From Prevotella sp. (GTDB lineage: Bacteria > Bacteroidota > Bacteroidia > Bacteroidales > Bacteroidaceae): a stretch of DNA of 64,000 nucleotides. The stretch spans positions 124,001 through 188,000 of the forward strand of contig JAFZSL010000045.1 in assembly GCA_017619375.1 (NCBI GenBank), read 5' to 3'. Under the pieces are notes generated by a model. It worked only from the letters and a program-made list of their open reading frames with translations. It made no database searches and was not told where the DNA came from. The stretch's first letter is position 1. Each line of letters starts with the position of its first letter. The position numbers and the translations under genes are program-made. This document shows positions 52,187-61,216 of the stretch, piece by piece.

Positions 52187-53500
52187 TTAGAAGAGTTTTC
52201 GTAAATCTTTCACCCTGACGGCCTTGCCTTCATCGGAGGCATGGATGCCGCCCTTGGGAAGCAGTTTCACTTTCGGAGTGACGAGGATTTCATCTTTGAG
52301 CAGGCGGGTGATCTCCTTGGTCAGCCTTTGTAGGCGTTGGTAGTCGTCGGTGAACAACTCACGGAGCTCCACTTCGACGGTCATGGTGTCATTGCCGTCC
52401 ACCGTATCGAGAGTGATGAGGTAATCTGTGCTCAATTCCTTGAATTTCAATAGAATCTTTTCTATTTGGATGGGGAAGATGTTTACACCTTTGAGAATCA
52501 TCATGTCGTCGCTGCGGCCTTGCAGTCTCGACAATCGCTTGTGTGTGCGTCCGCAGGGGCAAGAACCGCTGATGATGCTGGTGAGGTCGCGTGTGCGGTA
52601 GCGGAGCAGGGGCATCGCCTCACGGTTGATGGTGGTGATGACAAGTTCGCCCAATTGTCCGTCGGGAACGGGTTCAAGGGTGACGGGGTCGATGATTTCC
52701 ACGATGAAATAATCCTCCCAGATGTGTATGCCGTTCTGCTCTGGGCATTCGAAGGCAACACCAGGACCCATCATCTCGGAGATGCCGTACGAGTTGTAGG
52801 CTTTCACACCGAGATTGTCCTCTATGCGCTTGCGTTGCTCCTCGCTATGAGGTTCGGCACCGATGCACAGCACACGCAACTTGGTGTCGCGACGAGGATC
52901 GACTCCTTCTTCGCGCATCACCTCATAGATGCGGGAAGCGTAGCTGGGGATGGCATGAAGCACGGTTGTGCCGAAGTCCTTGATGAACTTGATTTGACGG
53001 GTGGTGTTGCCGGCGGCGGCAGGGACGGTAAGCATGCCTACTTTCTCTGCTCCGTATTGGAAACCCAAACCGGCGGTGAACATGCCATATCCAGCGGAAT
53101 TCTGGAACACGTCCTCGGGGCGGCTTCCCACCATCCAAAGGCAGCGTGCTACGGCTTTAGCCCATTCGTCAAGGTCTTTTTGAGTGTGAAGCACCACGGT
53201 GGGATTACCGGTCGTGCCGCTGGAGGAGTGTAGTCGTGTGCAATCACGCAAGGGCACGCAGGCCAGTCCGAAAGGATAGTGTTCCCTCAGGTCGTCTTTC
53301 GTGGTGAAAGGTAGTTTGTGGATGTCGTCCAAGGTTTGGATGTCGTCGGGGCTGATGCCCAGTTCGGCGAATTTCTCTTGGTAGAAAGGTGAGTTCATGC
53401 AGTGTTTGACTGTCGCTTTCAGACGGTCCAACTGCAACTGGCGAAGCTCCTCTTGGGGCATCGTTTCCAGTTCTGGGTGCAAATAAGGTGAATATTCCAT
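52187..53500 (-). CDS. paaK: Phenylacetate-CoA ligase
   Basis: 437 residues, the usual length. The AMP-binding loop is LHSSSGTTGNPTVV; YNSYGISEMMGPGVAFEC lies in the middle and LSRLQGRSDDMMILKGVNIF at the hinge to the C-terminal domain (VNIFPIQIEKILLKF). It activates phenylacetate or indoleacetate with ATP and CoA. In anaerobic Bacteroidota it usually pairs with keto-acid ferredoxin oxidoreductases, which are not in this window. The downstream ACT gene is in the same operon. Confidence 0.93.
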   Translation of the reverse strand: MEYSPYLHPELETMPQEELRQLQLDRLKATVKHCMNSPFYQEKFAELGISPDDIQTLDDIHKLPFTTKDDLREHYPFGLACVPLRDCTRLHSSSGTTGNPTVVLHTQKDLDEWAKAVARCLWMVGSRPEDVFQNSAGYGMFTAGLGFQYGAEKVGMLTVPAAAGNTTRQIKFIKDFGTTVLHAIPSYASRIYEVMREEGVDPRRDTKLRVLCIGAEPHSEEQRKRIEDNLGVKAYNSYGISEMMGPGVAFECPEQNGIHIWEDYFIVEIIDPVTLEPVPDGQLGELVITTINREAMPLLRYRTRDLTSIISGSCPCGRTHKRLSRLQGRSDDMMILKGVNIFPIQIEKILLKFKELSTDYLITLDTVDGNDTMTVEVELRELFTDDYQRLQRLTKEITRLLKDEILVTPKVKLLPKGGIHASDEGKAVRVKDLRKLF

Positions 53501-53561
53501 GTTTTTTGTTGGTCAAAGCATTGACCGGCTGATGAGCCGGCCTTCTCTTGCTCCGTGCTTG

Positions 53562-53569
53562 CAAAATTA
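53562..53569 (-). promoter_or_regulatory. -7 element of paaK
   Basis: Minus strand TAATTTTG, 62 bp before the ATG. Confidence 0.5.
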
Positions 53570-53697
53570 CACAAATAATTTCAAATTCGATGCAGATTGT
53601 AAGACAAATTGCGCTTTTTGTTTCTTTTTCCTTATTGTTTGCCTCCGTCTGGCCAGAACCTGAGGGAAGATAGGTGAGGGTGGAGGGGCGCAATGTA

Positions 53698-53805
53698 TCA
53701 CTTTGCCCACTCGTCGAGCGCCTTTATTGTCTGTTCAAGAAAAGTCTTGTCGAGACCGAATGGTTCGACAAGGCTGATGAGTGATGGGAATGATGTTGTC
53801 CCAAC
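53698..53805 (-). pseudogene. Possible 3' remnant of a gene
   Basis: On the minus strand an open stretch reads SFPSLISLVEPFGLDKTF then LEQTIKALDEWAK before a TGA, with a stop just upstream and no start. It looks like the true C-terminus of a protein whose front is gone. Confidence 0.3.
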
Positions 53806-53848
53806 TTACTGCTTTTTATGAAATGCAAAATGGCTGGATATGTTCGTA

Positions 53849-54979
53849 TCATTCACCAAGTTCTTGGTGGATGAAATCCTCCAGTTCGGTGCCGGTGAGT
53901 CCTGAGGCAAGCACGTTGCCTTCCTTGTCAACGATGAGTGTGAAGGGGATGGCATTGATGCCGAACATCCGTGCAATCTCGCTGTTCTTCTTCAGTTCGC
54001 TGATGTGTGTCCACACGGCTCCTGTCTGCTTCACTGCATTCTTCCAGTTCTCGGCTTCGGTGTCGAGTGATACGCCGAGAATGCCCAATCCGTGAGGGTG
54101 GTAGAGTTGGTAAAGTTGCACCATGTGAGGCATCTCTTGCATGCAAGGACCGCACCAACTGGCCCAGAAATCGATGATGGTCAACTTGTTCTGCTTTACC
54201 ACGTCCATTGCCGACACCATCTTGCCGTTGAGGTCGGGCGCGGAGAAGTCTGGCATGACTGCTGGAGCGTCGCCCATGTCGTTGCCTATGTTGTTGAGTC
54301 CTTTTGAGTAGTCTCTGATGTAGGCTTCCATATCCTTGATGTATGGGCGCTTCCGCATGGACTTGGGCATCTTGTTGATGAGGGTCATGACCTGCTCTTC
54401 TGAGAGAAATTCGGGATTGGTGACAAGGAAATAGCCCAATTCATTTTCTATGTTCTTTTCTGCTGTCTTGTAGAAGATTTCGGCCAGTTTTCCTAAAGAC
54501 TCCATCGCCTTCGCTTCCAATTGGGCTTTCTCTTCCTCGGAGGAATCGTCCTTGATCTCGGAAATCATGTTCTGAATCTCTTCTTGGTATTTGAACCCTG
54601 CTTCGTTGAGCTTTTGCATCTCATCGTTAAGGTATGTGCCGGATACCTTGAGTTTATTGGGGTCATGGGAAATCATGACATTGATGGCGCCTTCTTCCAA
54701 GAAGATGGGGATGAGTGCGATGGAATCGTTCAGGTTGCCTAAGAAGCAGAACGTCACGCTGTCGGCCTTGCCCTCGTAGTCGAAATGGTTGCCTTTCACC
54801 TTGATGGTGTCGAATGGGATGCCTTTTGCCATGTCGCTGATAAGGTAGAGTTCCTTGACTTGTGGCAGGCTGTCCAGCGTACCGTGAATCTGGTAGTTGA
54901 ACGATTTATGGCACGAGGTGAGGGTGAGCAGTGAGAAAAAGAAAAACGCTATGGTGAAGCGGAGACTTTTGGGGGGCAT
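53849..54979 (-). CDS. Thioredoxin-like (TlpA/AhpC) lipoprotein with DUF4369
   Basis: 376 residues. MPPKSLRFTIAFFFFSLLTL then TSC is a lipobox. Residues about 25-140 (YQIHGTLDSLPQVKELYLIS) form the DUF4369 domain; the C-terminal part is a thioredoxin fold with WASWCGPCMQEMPHM and the cis-Pro loop GINAIPFTLIVDKEG. Such lipoproteins reduce or sense disulfides outside the cytoplasm. It starts 5 bp after the prs stop, so it belongs to the ThiE-like/prs operon. Confidence 0.9.
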   Translation of the reverse strand: MPPKSLRFTIAFFFFSLLTLTSCHKSFNYQIHGTLDSLPQVKELYLISDMAKGIPFDTIKVKGNHFDYEGKADSVTFCFLGNLNDSIALIPIFLEEGAINVMISHDPNKLKVSGTYLNDEMQKLNEAGFKYQEEIQNMISEIKDDSSEEEKAQLEAKAMESLGKLAEIFYKTAEKNIENELGYFLVTNPEFLSEEQVMTLINKMPKSMRKRPYIKDMEAYIRDYSKGLNNIGNDMGDAPAVMPDFSAPDLNGKMVSAMDVVKQNKLTIIDFWASWCGPCMQEMPHMVQLYQLYHPHGLGILGVSLDTEAENWKNAVKQTGAVWTHISELKKNSEIARMFGINAIPFTLIVDKEGNVLASGLTGTELEDFIHQELGE

Positions 54980-54984
54980 GGGGC

Positions 54985-55923
54985 TTATACGAGGTATTGT
55001 GAACTGATGCTTTGGTTGGTGATGACACGGCGGATGGTCTCGGCAAACATGTCGGCGACGGAAATCTGCTTCACCTTGGGGCAGCGGTTGGTATAGGGGA
55101 TGGAGTCGGTGAAGACAATCTCCTCCAAGGCGGAATTCATCACGTTTTCATTGGCTTTGCCGCTCATCACGCAGTGTGAGGCGCAGGCGCGGACGCTGGT
55201 GGCCCCTGCCGACTTCATCAGGTCGGCGGCTTTGGTGATGGTTCCGGCGGTATCGACAATGTCGTCGACGATGACGACGTTCTTGTTCTTCACGTCACCA
55301 ATAATCTGCATGGTGGCGACAACGTTGGCGCGAGCGCGGGTCTTGTTGCACAGCACGAGTGGGACGCCGAGGTACTTGGCATAGGTGTTGGCACGCTTCG
55401 AACCGCCAACATCGGGGGAAGCGATGACCATGTCGTCGAGTTTCAGCGACTGAAGGTAGGGAAGAAGGACGCCGGAAGCGTAGAGGTGGTCTACTGGGAC
55501 ATCGAAGAAACCTTGAATCTGGTCGGCGTGAAGGTCCATGGTGATGACGCGGTGCACGCCGGCCACCATGAGGATGTCGGCGACAAGCTTGGCGCCGATG
55601 CTCACACGTGGCTTGTCCTTGCGGTCCTGACGAGCCCATCCGAAATAGGGCATGACGGCGTTGATGGTGCGTGCTGAGGCACGTTTGGCTGCGTCGATCA
55701 TCAAGAGCAGCTCCATGAAGTTGTCGGAATTCGGGAAGGTGCTCTGTACGAGGAACACGTCTCTCCCGCGGATGGACTGTTCGTAGGAGACGGAGAACTC
55801 ACCATCGGAGAACCGGGTGATTTGCAGGTTGCCCAACGGGCAGCCAAGGCTTTGGCAAATCTTCTCGGCGAGATATCTCGTCTTGGTGCCTGAGAAAACC
55901 AGGAAGTCGTTTTGCTCTTTCAT
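54985..55923 (-). CDS. prs: Ribose-phosphate pyrophosphokinase
   Basis: 312 residues, the usual length. Key motifs: RFSDGEFSVSYEQSIRG, YFGWARQDRKDKPR (ATP flap), DLHADQIQGFFDVPVDHLYA, and the PRPP-binding loop VVIVDDIVDTAGTITKAA. It makes PRPP from ribose-5-phosphate and ATP for purine, pyrimidine, His, Trp and NAD synthesis. Located 27 bp after the ThiE-like gene and just before the thioredoxin-like lipoprotein gene. Confidence 0.97.
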   Translation of the reverse strand: MKEQNDFLVFSGTKTRYLAEKICQSLGCPLGNLQITRFSDGEFSVSYEQSIRGRDVFLVQSTFPNSDNFMELLLMIDAAKRASARTINAVMPYFGWARQDRKDKPRVSIGAKLVADILMVAGVHRVITMDLHADQIQGFFDVPVDHLYASGVLLPYLQSLKLDDMVIASPDVGGSKRANTYAKYLGVPLVLCNKTRARANVVATMQIIGDVKNKNVVIVDDIVDTAGTITKAADLMKSAGATSVRACASHCVMSGKANENVMNSALEEIVFTDSIPYTNRCPKVKQISVADMFAETIRRVITNQSISSQYLV

Positions 55924-55950
55924 TATCTTTGTCTTTATGTTAGTTTGGGA

Positions 55951-56559
55951 TTATCCGATGGCTGAGCGTAGTTTCTCGAAATGGTTGATGATGCTGCGAT
56001 AGTCGGTCTCGTTGTGGATGTTGAAACGGTTCCAAAGGTCGCCACAGACGACGACTCCGCCAAAACCCAAGTCGCGGGCGGCGCGGATGGTGTCGAGCGA
56101 CATGCCACTCAAAGCATAGACGTGCTTGTCGATAAGCCCTTGACGAGAGGCTGCCTGCAACTCCGACATGGTGAAGGATGCATGACGGTCGGGGTCTGAG
56201 AGACTATCGAAAATGTTACTTAGAAATACGTAGCGTGCCTTGCGCTTCGCCTCTTTCAAAAGCGTGAGGTCGCTACAAGAGCGACTGAAGTTGCCGCGGT
56301 AGCCAGCAGGCCGTTCCGCCAAGGCTTCGTCGAGATGGATGGCGGCGAGGCCGAACTCCTCCTTGAGATAGAAATGGTCGTGGACGGTGATGCGACGGTG
56401 GGTGTTCTCTGGCAACAACGAGAGAAGGCGCTCCACGTAGACGGGAGAGGACTGTGGCTTGTAAATGTGCAAGTCGTCCAGTCCCTCTTCGAAAAGGGCC
56501 TCTAAAATCTTGTCTTCCTCCACAAAGAATGTGGGGCGGGTCATGATGGCAAGTTTCAT
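55951..56559 (-). CDS. Thiamine-phosphate synthase/TenI-like protein
   Basis: 202 residues with a TIM-barrel of the ThiE/TenI type: ILEALFEEGLDDLHIYKPQS, ITVHDHFYLKEEFGLAAIHL, SRSCSDLTLLKEA, FLSNIFDSLSDPD, and LGFGGVVVCGDLW near the end. The usual ThiE substrate-binding residues are not all evident (e.g. no 'GRGS' or 'QGR' near the centre), so a TenI-type paralogue with another role is quite possible. A -7 element is found 53 bp upstream. Confidence 0.8.
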   Translation of the reverse strand: MKLAIMTRPTFFVEEDKILEALFEEGLDDLHIYKPQSSPVYVERLLSLLPENTHRRITVHDHFYLKEEFGLAAIHLDEALAERPAGYRGNFSRSCSDLTLLKEAKRKARYVFLSNIFDSLSDPDRHASFTMSELQAASRQGLIDKHVYALSGMSLDTIRAARDLGFGGVVVCGDLWNRFNIHNETDYRSIINHFEKLRSAIG

Positions 56560-56611
56560 CTATTGTTAAGATTCTTGACATACGAAGACGGCAAATGCCG
56601 CTTTCCATCTG

Positions 56612-56619
56612 CAAAAATA
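56612..56619 (-). promoter_or_regulatory. -7 element of the ThiE-like/prs operon
   Basis: Minus strand TATTTTTG, 53 bp before the ThiE-like ATG. Confidence 0.55.
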
Positions 56620-56697
56620 GGAAAAATCCATCATATCGGCAATAATATGCGCAAAAAAAATGCGAAAGGTCTTCAAAAACGCTTACATTACAAGAAT

Positions 56698-56723
56698 GGG
56701 CTGGCTCCGAAAGAAGCCAGCCC
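56698..56723. terminator. Terminator hairpin after the decarboxylase operon
   Basis: GGGCTGGCT and AGCCAGCCC pair perfectly around an 8-base loop. On the minus strand ATTCTTGT follows, a weak T-run. Confidence 0.65.
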
Positions 56724-56781
56724 GATTGCTTTGATTATTCTGATTAAGATGATTGCTCATGTTATTCAGCCTCTTCCGGTG

Positions 56782-57939
56782 TCATGAGAAGAAACCGAGG
56801 AGGGTGCCTGCTGCCACGGCGGAACCTATCACACCTGCTACGTTGGGACCCATGGCATGCATCAGAAGGAAGTTGTGTCGGTCATATTCCAGGCCGAGGT
56901 TGTTGGAGATGCGGGCACTCATGGGGACGGCACTCACGCCGGCATTGCCGATGAGGGGGTTGATCTTCTTGTCGGCAGGAAGGAAGAGGTTCATCAGCTT
57001 GACGAACAACACACCGCTGGCGCTGGCGATGATGAAGGCCATGGCACCGAGGAAGAAAATCTTGATGGTGTTCAGGGTGAGGAACTCGCTTGCCTGCGTG
57101 GAGCATCCCACGGTGAGTCCGAGAAGCACCACCACCACATCGTTGAGTGCACTGCCTGCCGTTTTGGCCAGACGTGTGGTCTTGCCACTCTCCTTGAGCA
57201 GGTTGCCGAAGAACAGCATACCTAAGAGTGGAAGGCCGGAGGGAACCAGGAAGGTGGTGAGCAGGAGTCCGATGATGGGGAAGAGGATACGTTCGGTCTG
57301 ACTGACATGGCGAGAAGGTTTCATATGGATGACACGCTCTTTTTTCGTGGTGAGCAGGCGCATGAGAGGCGGTTGGATCACCGGGACAAGAGCCATGTAG
57401 GAGTAGGCGCAAACGGCGATGGCACCCATCAGGTTGGGGCATAGCTTGGAGGAAAGGAAGATGGCAGTAGGGCCGTCGGCTCCGCCGATGATGGCGATGC
57501 CAGCCGCCTGGTTGGGCTCGAAACCGAGTGCAAGGGCCACCATGTAGGCACCGAAGATGCCGAATTGCGCAGCTGCTCCGATGAGAACCAACTTGGGATT
57601 GCTGATGAGTGATGAAAAGTCGGTCATGGCACCGATACCTAAAAATACCAAAGGAGGATACCATCCTTGACGGACACCTTGGTAGAAGATGTTGAGAACG
57701 GAGTTGTCCTCATAGAGACCGATTTCCAATCCGGCATCGGCGCGGAAGGGGATGTTGCCCAAGATGATGCCCAGGCCGATGGGCACGAGGAGCAGCGGCT
57801 CGAAATCTTTCTTGATGGCAAGCCAGATGAAGATGCTGCCCACGATGATCATGATCAGGTTGGGGATCGTCGCGTTGGCGAAGCCGGTGTAGCTGAGGAA
57901 GTCAAAAAACTTCGAAGTGACAAATTCTGTGAATCCCAT
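56782..57939 (-). CDS. Sodium-pumping decarboxylase beta subunit (OadB/MmdB)
   Basis: 385 residues with about ten membrane helices. The diagnostic block IGGADGPTAIFLSSKLCPN and the N-terminal IMIIVGSIFIWLAIKKDFEP then LLLVPIGLGIILGN are those of the beta subunit of oxaloacetate, methylmalonyl-CoA or glutaconyl-CoA decarboxylases, which export Na+ with the energy of decarboxylation. It follows the biotin carrier gene after 4 bp. The alpha (carboxyltransferase) subunit is not in this operon. Confidence 0.94.
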   Translation of the reverse strand: MGFTEFVTSKFFDFLSYTGFANATIPNLIMIIVGSIFIWLAIKKDFEPLLLVPIGLGIILGNIPFRADAGLEIGLYEDNSVLNIFYQGVRQGWYPPLVFLGIGAMTDFSSLISNPKLVLIGAAAQFGIFGAYMVALALGFEPNQAAGIAIIGGADGPTAIFLSSKLCPNLMGAIAVCAYSYMALVPVIQPPLMRLLTTKKERVIHMKPSRHVSQTERILFPIIGLLLTTFLVPSGLPLLGMLFFGNLLKESGKTTRLAKTAGSALNDVVVVLLGLTVGCSTQASEFLTLNTIKIFFLGAMAFIIASASGVLFVKLMNLFLPADKKINPLIGNAGVSAVPMSARISNNLGLEYDRHNFLLMHAMGPNVAGVIGSAVAAGTLLGFFS

Positions 57940-57943
57940 GGCC

Positions 57944-58387
57944 TTATCCTATTGTTACAAGGGCGGCGCCTTCCATCACGGTGTCGCCACGTGTTACTAA
58001 AACTGACGTGATGGTGCCATCGCATTCCGCCTCGATGTTGTTCTGCATCTTCATGGCTTCAAGAATGAGGACGGTGTCGCCTGTCTTCACAGTGTCGCCT
58101 ACGTTGACCTTCACATCGGTGATGGTGCCGGGGAGGGGAGCCAGTACTTTCGTGCCAGTTCCGGCGGCTGCCTTGGGTTTCTTTGCACGCCCTTGGTCCG
58201 AGGAGGGGGCTGCTGGGGTGGGCGCGGGGGCCTCTACTTTCTTTGGGCGGCTGGGGGCCTTGACAGGTTCTGGCAGTTCAACCTCGAAGGGTTTGCCGTT
58301 GACGGTCACTTTGGCGGTCTTGCCTTCTATCTCTTCTATCTCTACGGTGTAATCCACACCGTTCACTTTATATTGGTACTTGCTCAT
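57944..58387 (-). CDS. Biotin carboxyl carrier subunit of the sodium-pump decarboxylase
   Basis: 147 residues. The C-terminal biotinyl domain has TVLILEAMKMQNNIEAEC with Lys in AMKM as biotin site, preceded by a Pro/Ala linker (KAPSRPKKVEAPAPTPAAPS). The N-terminal half is an extra beta-rich piece (YQYKVNGVDYTVEIEEIEGK) usual in these carriers. It carries CO2 from the missing carboxyltransferase to the beta subunit. Confidence 0.93.
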   Translation of the reverse strand: MSKYQYKVNGVDYTVEIEEIEGKTAKVTVNGKPFEVELPEPVKAPSRPKKVEAPAPTPAAPSSDQGRAKKPKAAAGTGTKVLAPLPGTITDVKVNVGDTVKTGDTVLILEAMKMQNNIEAECDGTITSVLVTRGDTVMEGAALVTIG

Positions 58388-58406
58388 GGTTGTTGCTTTT
58401 TTCCGG

Positions 58407-59348
58407 TTATGTTCTGGTCCATTTGGTGTTCTCTCTCGGTTGGATGGTGATGATGCCGCTCTCGTGGTCGTGGCTGTTGTCGAAATGCTCTTTCAGTGCC
58501 ATGGAAATGACGGCGACATAAATCTCATTGGATTCGCCGTTGGCTTCTTTGACCACCATGCTGGGGAAGGCGCGCTCGTCCTCCTCGTCGTCATCGTGGA
58601 CGGCAGAGATGCGCTCCTTGTGGGCGGCTTTCGCACTTGAGTAGTTCCTTTGCTGTCTATGGTTCATGAATTTGCCGAAGAGAGTGAAGAAAATGCACAG
58701 GAGTGCGAGACAGCTGAAGACGATGCCCATCGACAACAAGGTGATGCCGAAACCGTGGGGGTCTTCGCGCTTGATTTTGGCCACCTTGCTTTCTGTCACT
58801 TGGATGAAGTTCTCTATGCCTGGGGTGACGGCGTCGACGGCTTTCACTTCCCATTCAGCACTGCCGTCTTTCTGGCGTGCATAACTGCTGTTGGCTTTCA
58901 TCGGAGGAATGGTGACAGAGTCCACCAGGTCCAAGCCGTTTCCTTCATACAAGCCTATCCATACAGGTTGTGTGGCGTCGATGCAGGAGGTCAGGTGTGT
59001 GGAGCCTTCTGCGGGGTTGCTGTTGAGGTAGAGGATGAGATGCTGGCGGGCGCCAAGATTGGTGCGTGTCTCATTGTTGGGGATGATGCTCATCTTGGAG
59101 ACACGTTCAGGGACGGTGAGGTTGGGGTCGGTCACCGACTTGTCGGTGGCGATGTACATGCCTCTCACGTTGATGGTTGAGAACGACGTGTTGGCCAGCT
59201 CTATCCAGGGAAGATGCTTGCCGTATTCGTCCACGATGCTGCTTGTGTTGTCGGTCATCACCTCGTTGATCTTGATGTTCTTGGCTCCTTGGCCCGACAT
59301 CGTGAGGCTGACCGCAAGCAGGGTCATCAGTAGTAAGTTTCGTTTCAT
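58407..59348 (-). CDS. Decarboxylase gamma subunit (OadG) with N-terminal lamin-tail-like domain
   Basis: 313 residues. A signal peptide (LLAVSLTMSGQG) precedes a lamin-tail domain (INEVMTDNTSSIVDEYGK, WIELANTSFSTINVRGMYIA) facing the periplasm, then one membrane helix (LLSMGIVFSCLALLCIFFTL) and a cytoplasmic tail ending in ALKEHFDNSHDHESGIITI. This gamma form with an LTD domain is known in Bacteroidota. The beta and biotin subunits follow in order, so this is gamma. It lies 62 bp after the AspT-family gene. Confidence 0.85.
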   Translation of the reverse strand: MKRNLLLMTLLAVSLTMSGQGAKNIKINEVMTDNTSSIVDEYGKHLPWIELANTSFSTINVRGMYIATDKSVTDPNLTVPERVSKMSIIPNNETRTNLGARQHLILYLNSNPAEGSTHLTSCIDATQPVWIGLYEGNGLDLVDSVTIPPMKANSSYARQKDGSAEWEVKAVDAVTPGIENFIQVTESKVAKIKREDPHGFGITLLSMGIVFSCLALLCIFFTLFGKFMNHRQQRNYSSAKAAHKERISAVHDDDEEDERAFPSMVVKEANGESNEIYVAVISMALKEHFDNSHDHESGIITIQPRENTKWTRT

Positions 59349-59410
59349 TGAGTGATTCTGACTGTGTATTAAGTTTTTGTTTTACCTGTTAGTGAATGCT
59401 ATGTTCGTGG

Positions 59411-61102
59411 TCATGTACAGAAGAACAACACGAGGATTTGGGCGATGAGGATGCGTAGGAACATGCTCAGAGGATAGACTGTCGAATAGCCGACGCCTGG
59501 GGCCTCGCGGGTGCACACTTGGTTGGCGTAGGCAAGTGCGGGAGGGTCGGTGTAAGTGCCGGCGAGCATGCCCATCACCATGAAGTAGTTGAACTTGAAC
59601 CTGATCTTTGCAATGGTGCCGATGATGAGGATGGGGATGATGGTGATGAGGAAGCCGGAGTAGACGTATTTCAGTCCGTCGCCTGAGACCACGGTGTCCC
59701 AGAATCCGTTGCCTGCCTTGATGCCGACGCTGGCAAGGAAGAGCACCAAGCCTATCTCTCGAAGCATCATGTTGGCGCTGGTCGTGGTGTAGGTCACCAA
59801 TTTCACACGATATCCGAATCGTCCTATTAGGATGGCGATGATAAGGGGGCCGCCGGCAAGGCCGAGTTTCATTGGCACAGGCATGCCGGGGATGGCGATG
59901 GGCAGGCTTCCGAAAATGATGCCCACCATGATGCCCACGAAGATGGTGGCTATGTTGGGGGCGTTGAGACGCTTCTCGGTGTTGCCCATCATCTCCGCAA
60001 CACGGTTCACGTTGTCTTCGGGACCTACCACCAACACGCGGTCGCCAACGTGGAAATGGTGGTTGCGGCCGGCGAAAAGCTCAATGCCATGGCGAGTGAT
60101 GCGGGTGACGTTGACACCATAGAGGCTGGAGAAATGCATCTTGCCTAACGTCTTGCCGTTCATCTTGGGGTTGGTTACAACGATACGGCGAGACACCATC
60201 GGCTGTTTCTCCAACTCCTCGTTCCAATCCTCCTCTATCTCGGGGCCTATGAAGACCTTGATGGGCTCAGAGTCTGCCTCGGCGCATACGATGAGCACCT
60301 CGTCGCCAACGGCGAAAACCGTGTTGCGGTTGGGCACGCTCACTTGGCCGTCGTGTAGGTAACGGGAGCAGACAAAGTCGCGGTTGAGAAATTCGCTGAT
60401 TTGCATAAGGGTGCGTCCGGCGAGGTAGGAGTTGGTGATGCGAAGATGCATCATATAAGGCTTCTCGTGTGGGTTCTCTGCTTCCTCCTCAGAGAGTTTC
60501 TGCTCCTCGTCTTCAAGGCGCACGCGGCAGATGTATCTCACAGCGATGGTGGCCAGGATGATGCCGGTGACACCAAGGGGATAGGCACAAGCGTAGCCAG
60601 AGGCAATCTGCGGGGTGTCGCCGTCAGGGAAAACGGTGCCGATGGCTTCTGTTGCGGCACCCAGGCCGGGGGTGTTGGTCACGGCGCCGTATAGTGTGCC
60701 TATCATCATCGGAAGGTTGTGCTTGTTGCCTGTGTCCAGGAAGATGTAGTAGCAAGCGAACATCACCAGCACGTTGAGAAGGATGGTGGCTGTGGCGAGG
60801 CCATTGAGCGTTATGCCGTCTTTCTTGAAACTCTCGAAAAAGCCGGGGCCCACCTGCATGCCTATCATGAAGACAAAGAGGATGAGTCCGAAGTCCTGGC
60901 AGAAATTGAGAATGGTGACGGGGGCCGTGAAATGGATGTGACCTGCCAAGATGCCGGCAAACAACACGAAAGTGACACCAAGGGAGATGCCAAGAAACTT
61001 GATTTTGCCCAAATATACGCCGACTGCGATGACAATGGCGTAAAGTAGCACTATGTGCGCTACCGAATCGTTGGCTGTGAAGAGATTGATGAGCCAGTCC
61101 AT
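59411..61102 (-). CDS. AspT/YidE-YbjL family transporter
   Basis: 563 residues. Two blocks of membrane helices (residues 15-195 and about 385-563) flank a cytoplasmic section with two TrkA-C (RCK_C) units: [20 protein letters not shown] and [20 protein letters not shown]. Each block has the aspartate:alanine exchanger motif, e.g. [20 protein letters not shown] and [18 protein letters not shown]. This is a dicarboxylate or amino-acid exchanger. Directly upstream of decarboxylase genes, it may bring in or exchange the carboxylated substrate and product, an inference. Confidence 0.9.
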   Translation of the reverse strand: MDWLINLFTANDSVAHIVLLYAIVIAVGVYLGKIKFLGISLGVTFVLFAGILAGHIHFTAPVTILNFCQDFGLILFVFMIGMQVGPGFFESFKKDGITLNGLATATILLNVLVMFACYYIFLDTGNKHNLPMMIGTLYGAVTNTPGLGAATEAIGTVFPDGDTPQIASGYACAYPLGVTGIILATIAVRYICRVRLEDEEQKLSEEEAENPHEKPYMMHLRITNSYLAGRTLMQISEFLNRDFVCSRYLHDGQVSVPNRNTVFAVGDEVLIVCAEADSEPIKVFIGPEIEEDWNEELEKQPMVSRRIVVTNPKMNGKTLGKMHFSSLYGVNVTRITRHGIELFAGRNHHFHVGDRVLVVGPEDNVNRVAEMMGNTEKRLNAPNIATIFVGIMVGIIFGSLPIAIPGMPVPMKLGLAGGPLIIAILIGRFGYRVKLVTYTTTSANMMLREIGLVLFLASVGIKAGNGFWDTVVSGDGLKYVYSGFLITIIPILIIGTIAKIRFKFNYFMVMGMLAGTYTDPPALAYANQVCTREAPGVGYSTVYPLSMFLRILIAQILVLFFCT

Positions 61103-61133
61103 TTTGATAGATGTGATTTTTTGAAATCGGCTG

Positions 61134-61141
61134 CAAAATTA
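61134..61141 (-). promoter_or_regulatory. -7 element of the AspT-decarboxylase operon
   Basis: Minus strand TAATTTTG, 32 bp before the ATG. Confidence 0.55.
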
Positions 61142-61185
61142 CTTAAAATATTGCACATATGTTCTTTTTTTGAGCATTTTTTCAC

Positions 61186-61193
61186 TAACTTCG
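61186..61193 (+). promoter_or_regulatory. Probable -7 element of nspC
   Basis: TAACTTCG, one base off TAnnTTTG, 24 bp before the ATG. Confidence 0.4.
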
Positions 61194-61216
61194 CGCACAA
61201 AACGTAAAAAGACAAT

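Larger units (their letters stand above)
53501..53848. other. Intergenic region with a possible gene remnant
   Basis: It contains a perfect hairpin CCGGCT/AGCCGG (53525-53540), a minus-strand -7 TAATTTTG (53569-53562) for paaK, and a start-less reading stretch (53698-53805). Confidence 0.5.

Noticed and set aside
55951-56640. Thiamine (TPP) riboswitch before the ThiE-like gene
   Set aside because: The leader is only about 45 bases and lacks the conserved TPP-box sequence.
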